Shown here: in pieces, positions 63,590 through 64,000 of the stretch
Numbering within the stretch: position 1 is the first letter of the stretch
Layout of the letters: the number at the start of each line of letters is the position of its first letter
NCBI GenBank assembly: GCA_016743945.1
Contig: JADGFI010000006.1
Span: forward strand, 1 to 64,000
DNA from: Desulfobacteraceae bacterium
Lineage (GTDB): Bacteria > Desulfobacterota > Desulfobacteria > Desulfobacterales > Desulfobacteraceae
DNA: 64,000 nt
Direction: 5' to 3'
Made by a program: the position numbers and the translations under genes
The notes under the pieces: generated by a model
Seen by the model: the letters and a program-made list of their open reading frames with translations, nothing else
Told to the model about the DNA's origin: nothing
The model's database searches: none

Positions 63590-63703
63590 CTATCCCTGAC
63601 GCTGTTTATGGCGCTTGTTTATACAAATGACTCTGATGACACCTTTTCTTTTAATCACTTTGCAATCTCTACAAATTTTTTTAACAGATGCTCTTACTTT
63701 CAT
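63590..63703 (-). CDS. rpmJ: 50S ribosomal protein L36
   Basis: A 37-aa protein read directly from the sequence: [20 protein letters not shown] followed by [17 protein letters not shown]. It keeps the zinc ligands C11, C14, C27 and H32 or its neighbour, so it is the zinc-binding (C+) form. It lies between infA and rpsM, the usual place. Confidence 0.95.
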   Translation of the reverse strand: MKVRASVKKICRDCKVIKRKGVIRVICINKRHKQRQG

Positions 63704-63758
63704 CCATTTACTCCTAATCTCTATTTGTATTTCTTATCAATATACTATTGAAAAAAAA

Positions 63759-63977
63759 TTATTTAAATCTATATGTAATTCTGCCACGGCTTAAATCATA
63801 GGGTGATATTTCAACCGTCACTCTGTCTCCGGGCAGAATCTTTATAAAATGCATTCTCATTTTGCCGGAAATATGGGCCAACAAAACATGTTTGTTTTCC
63901 AACTCAACTTTGAACATGGCATTGGGCAACGTTTCTAATACTTTCCCGTCAACTTTGATGGGTTCTTCTTTTGCCAT
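63759..63977 (-). CDS. infA: Translation initiation factor IF-1
   Basis: A 72-aa single OB-fold factor that binds the A site of the 30S subunit. It reads [40 protein letters not shown] and [14 protein letters not shown]. An AGGAG lies about 12 bases before the ATG. It is the first complete gene of the operon in the window; upstream genes are cut off by the window edge. Confidence 0.97.
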   Translation of the reverse strand: MAKEEPIKVDGKVLETLPNAMFKVELENKHVLLAHISGKMRMHFIKILPGDRVTVEISPYDLSRGRITYRFK

Positions 63978-64000
63978 AATCTTATTTCATCTCCTATTGA

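Noticed and set aside
1..64000. CRISPR arrays, tRNA/rRNA genes, intact insertion sequences, prophage
   Set aside because: No regularly spaced repeats, cloverleaf genes, transposases, integrases or phage structural genes were seen when reading both strands.

Overview
The window looks like a chromosomal segment of a sulfate-reducing deltaproteobacterium, most likely in the Desulfobacteraceae/Desulfobacterales. The support is indirect. It includes a selenocysteine synthase gene (selA), a TRAP-linked amino-acid catabolic cluster, a fused cobA/hemD next to hemC and moaA, a PEP-CTERM protein, sigma-54-type promoters and several c-di-GMP signalling genes. Species cannot be named from sequence reading alone. 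No rRNA, tRNA, CRISPR array, intact insertion sequence or prophage was seen.

Layout. 1-9.3 kb: a decayed gene end, an M55 D-aminopeptidase, an S1-domain protein, a FapA/DUF342 protein, uvrC-uvrB and a CoA-binding protein. 9.4-20.1 kb (minus strand): one long catabolic unit headed by an IclR regulator. It holds a PanB-like hydroxymethyltransferase, a U32-like TIM-barrel protein, a Glu/Leu/Phe/Val-type dehydrogenase, a DoeA-like M24 hydrolase, an Asp/Glu racemase, an M20 amidohydrolase and a TRAP transporter, and it ends in a decayed ridA. 20.6-31 kb: housekeeping genes (glnS, cysS, ispF, tag, nnr, tsaE, lysC, pyrF). 31-37.4 kb: a flagellin gene behind a sigma-54 promoter, then an AT-rich accessory stretch with diverged intergenic repeats, a perfect 18-bp inverted repeat, a DnaJ-like protein, an FMN reductase, a methyltransferase/core-MetE pair and a decayed YkgJ-like gene.

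37.5-49 kb: recQ, a REC-GGDEF protein, ilvH, a large acidic EF-hand-like protein, a CheD-HDOD fusion, selA coupled to a TPR protein, and gmhA coupled to a deoxyhypusine-synthase-like protein. 48.9-55.9 kb: a fmdB-hemC-cobA/hemD-moaA operon, then an ECF sigma / anti-sigma module with two exported proteins and an AI-2E-family permease. 56-60.6 kb: a 58-aa PEP-CTERM protein behind a sigma-54 promoter, a 57-aa basic protein, a GAF-GGDEF cyclase and a large hybrid histidine kinase. 60.6-64 kb (minus strand): the alpha ribosomal operon infA-rpmJ-rpsM-rpsK-rpsD-rpoA-rplQ with a strong terminator.

The most interesting items are the catabolic unit (an ectoine-hydrolase-like enzyme combined with PanB, U32-like and dehydrogenase proteins, with hairpins between genes and a dead ridA), the minimal PEP-CTERM gene with its sigma-54 promoter, two families of intergenic repeats, and three gene remnants. 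Genes shorter than 60 codons (rpmJ, the PEP-CTERM protein, the 57-aa protein) were found by reading the sequence directly.
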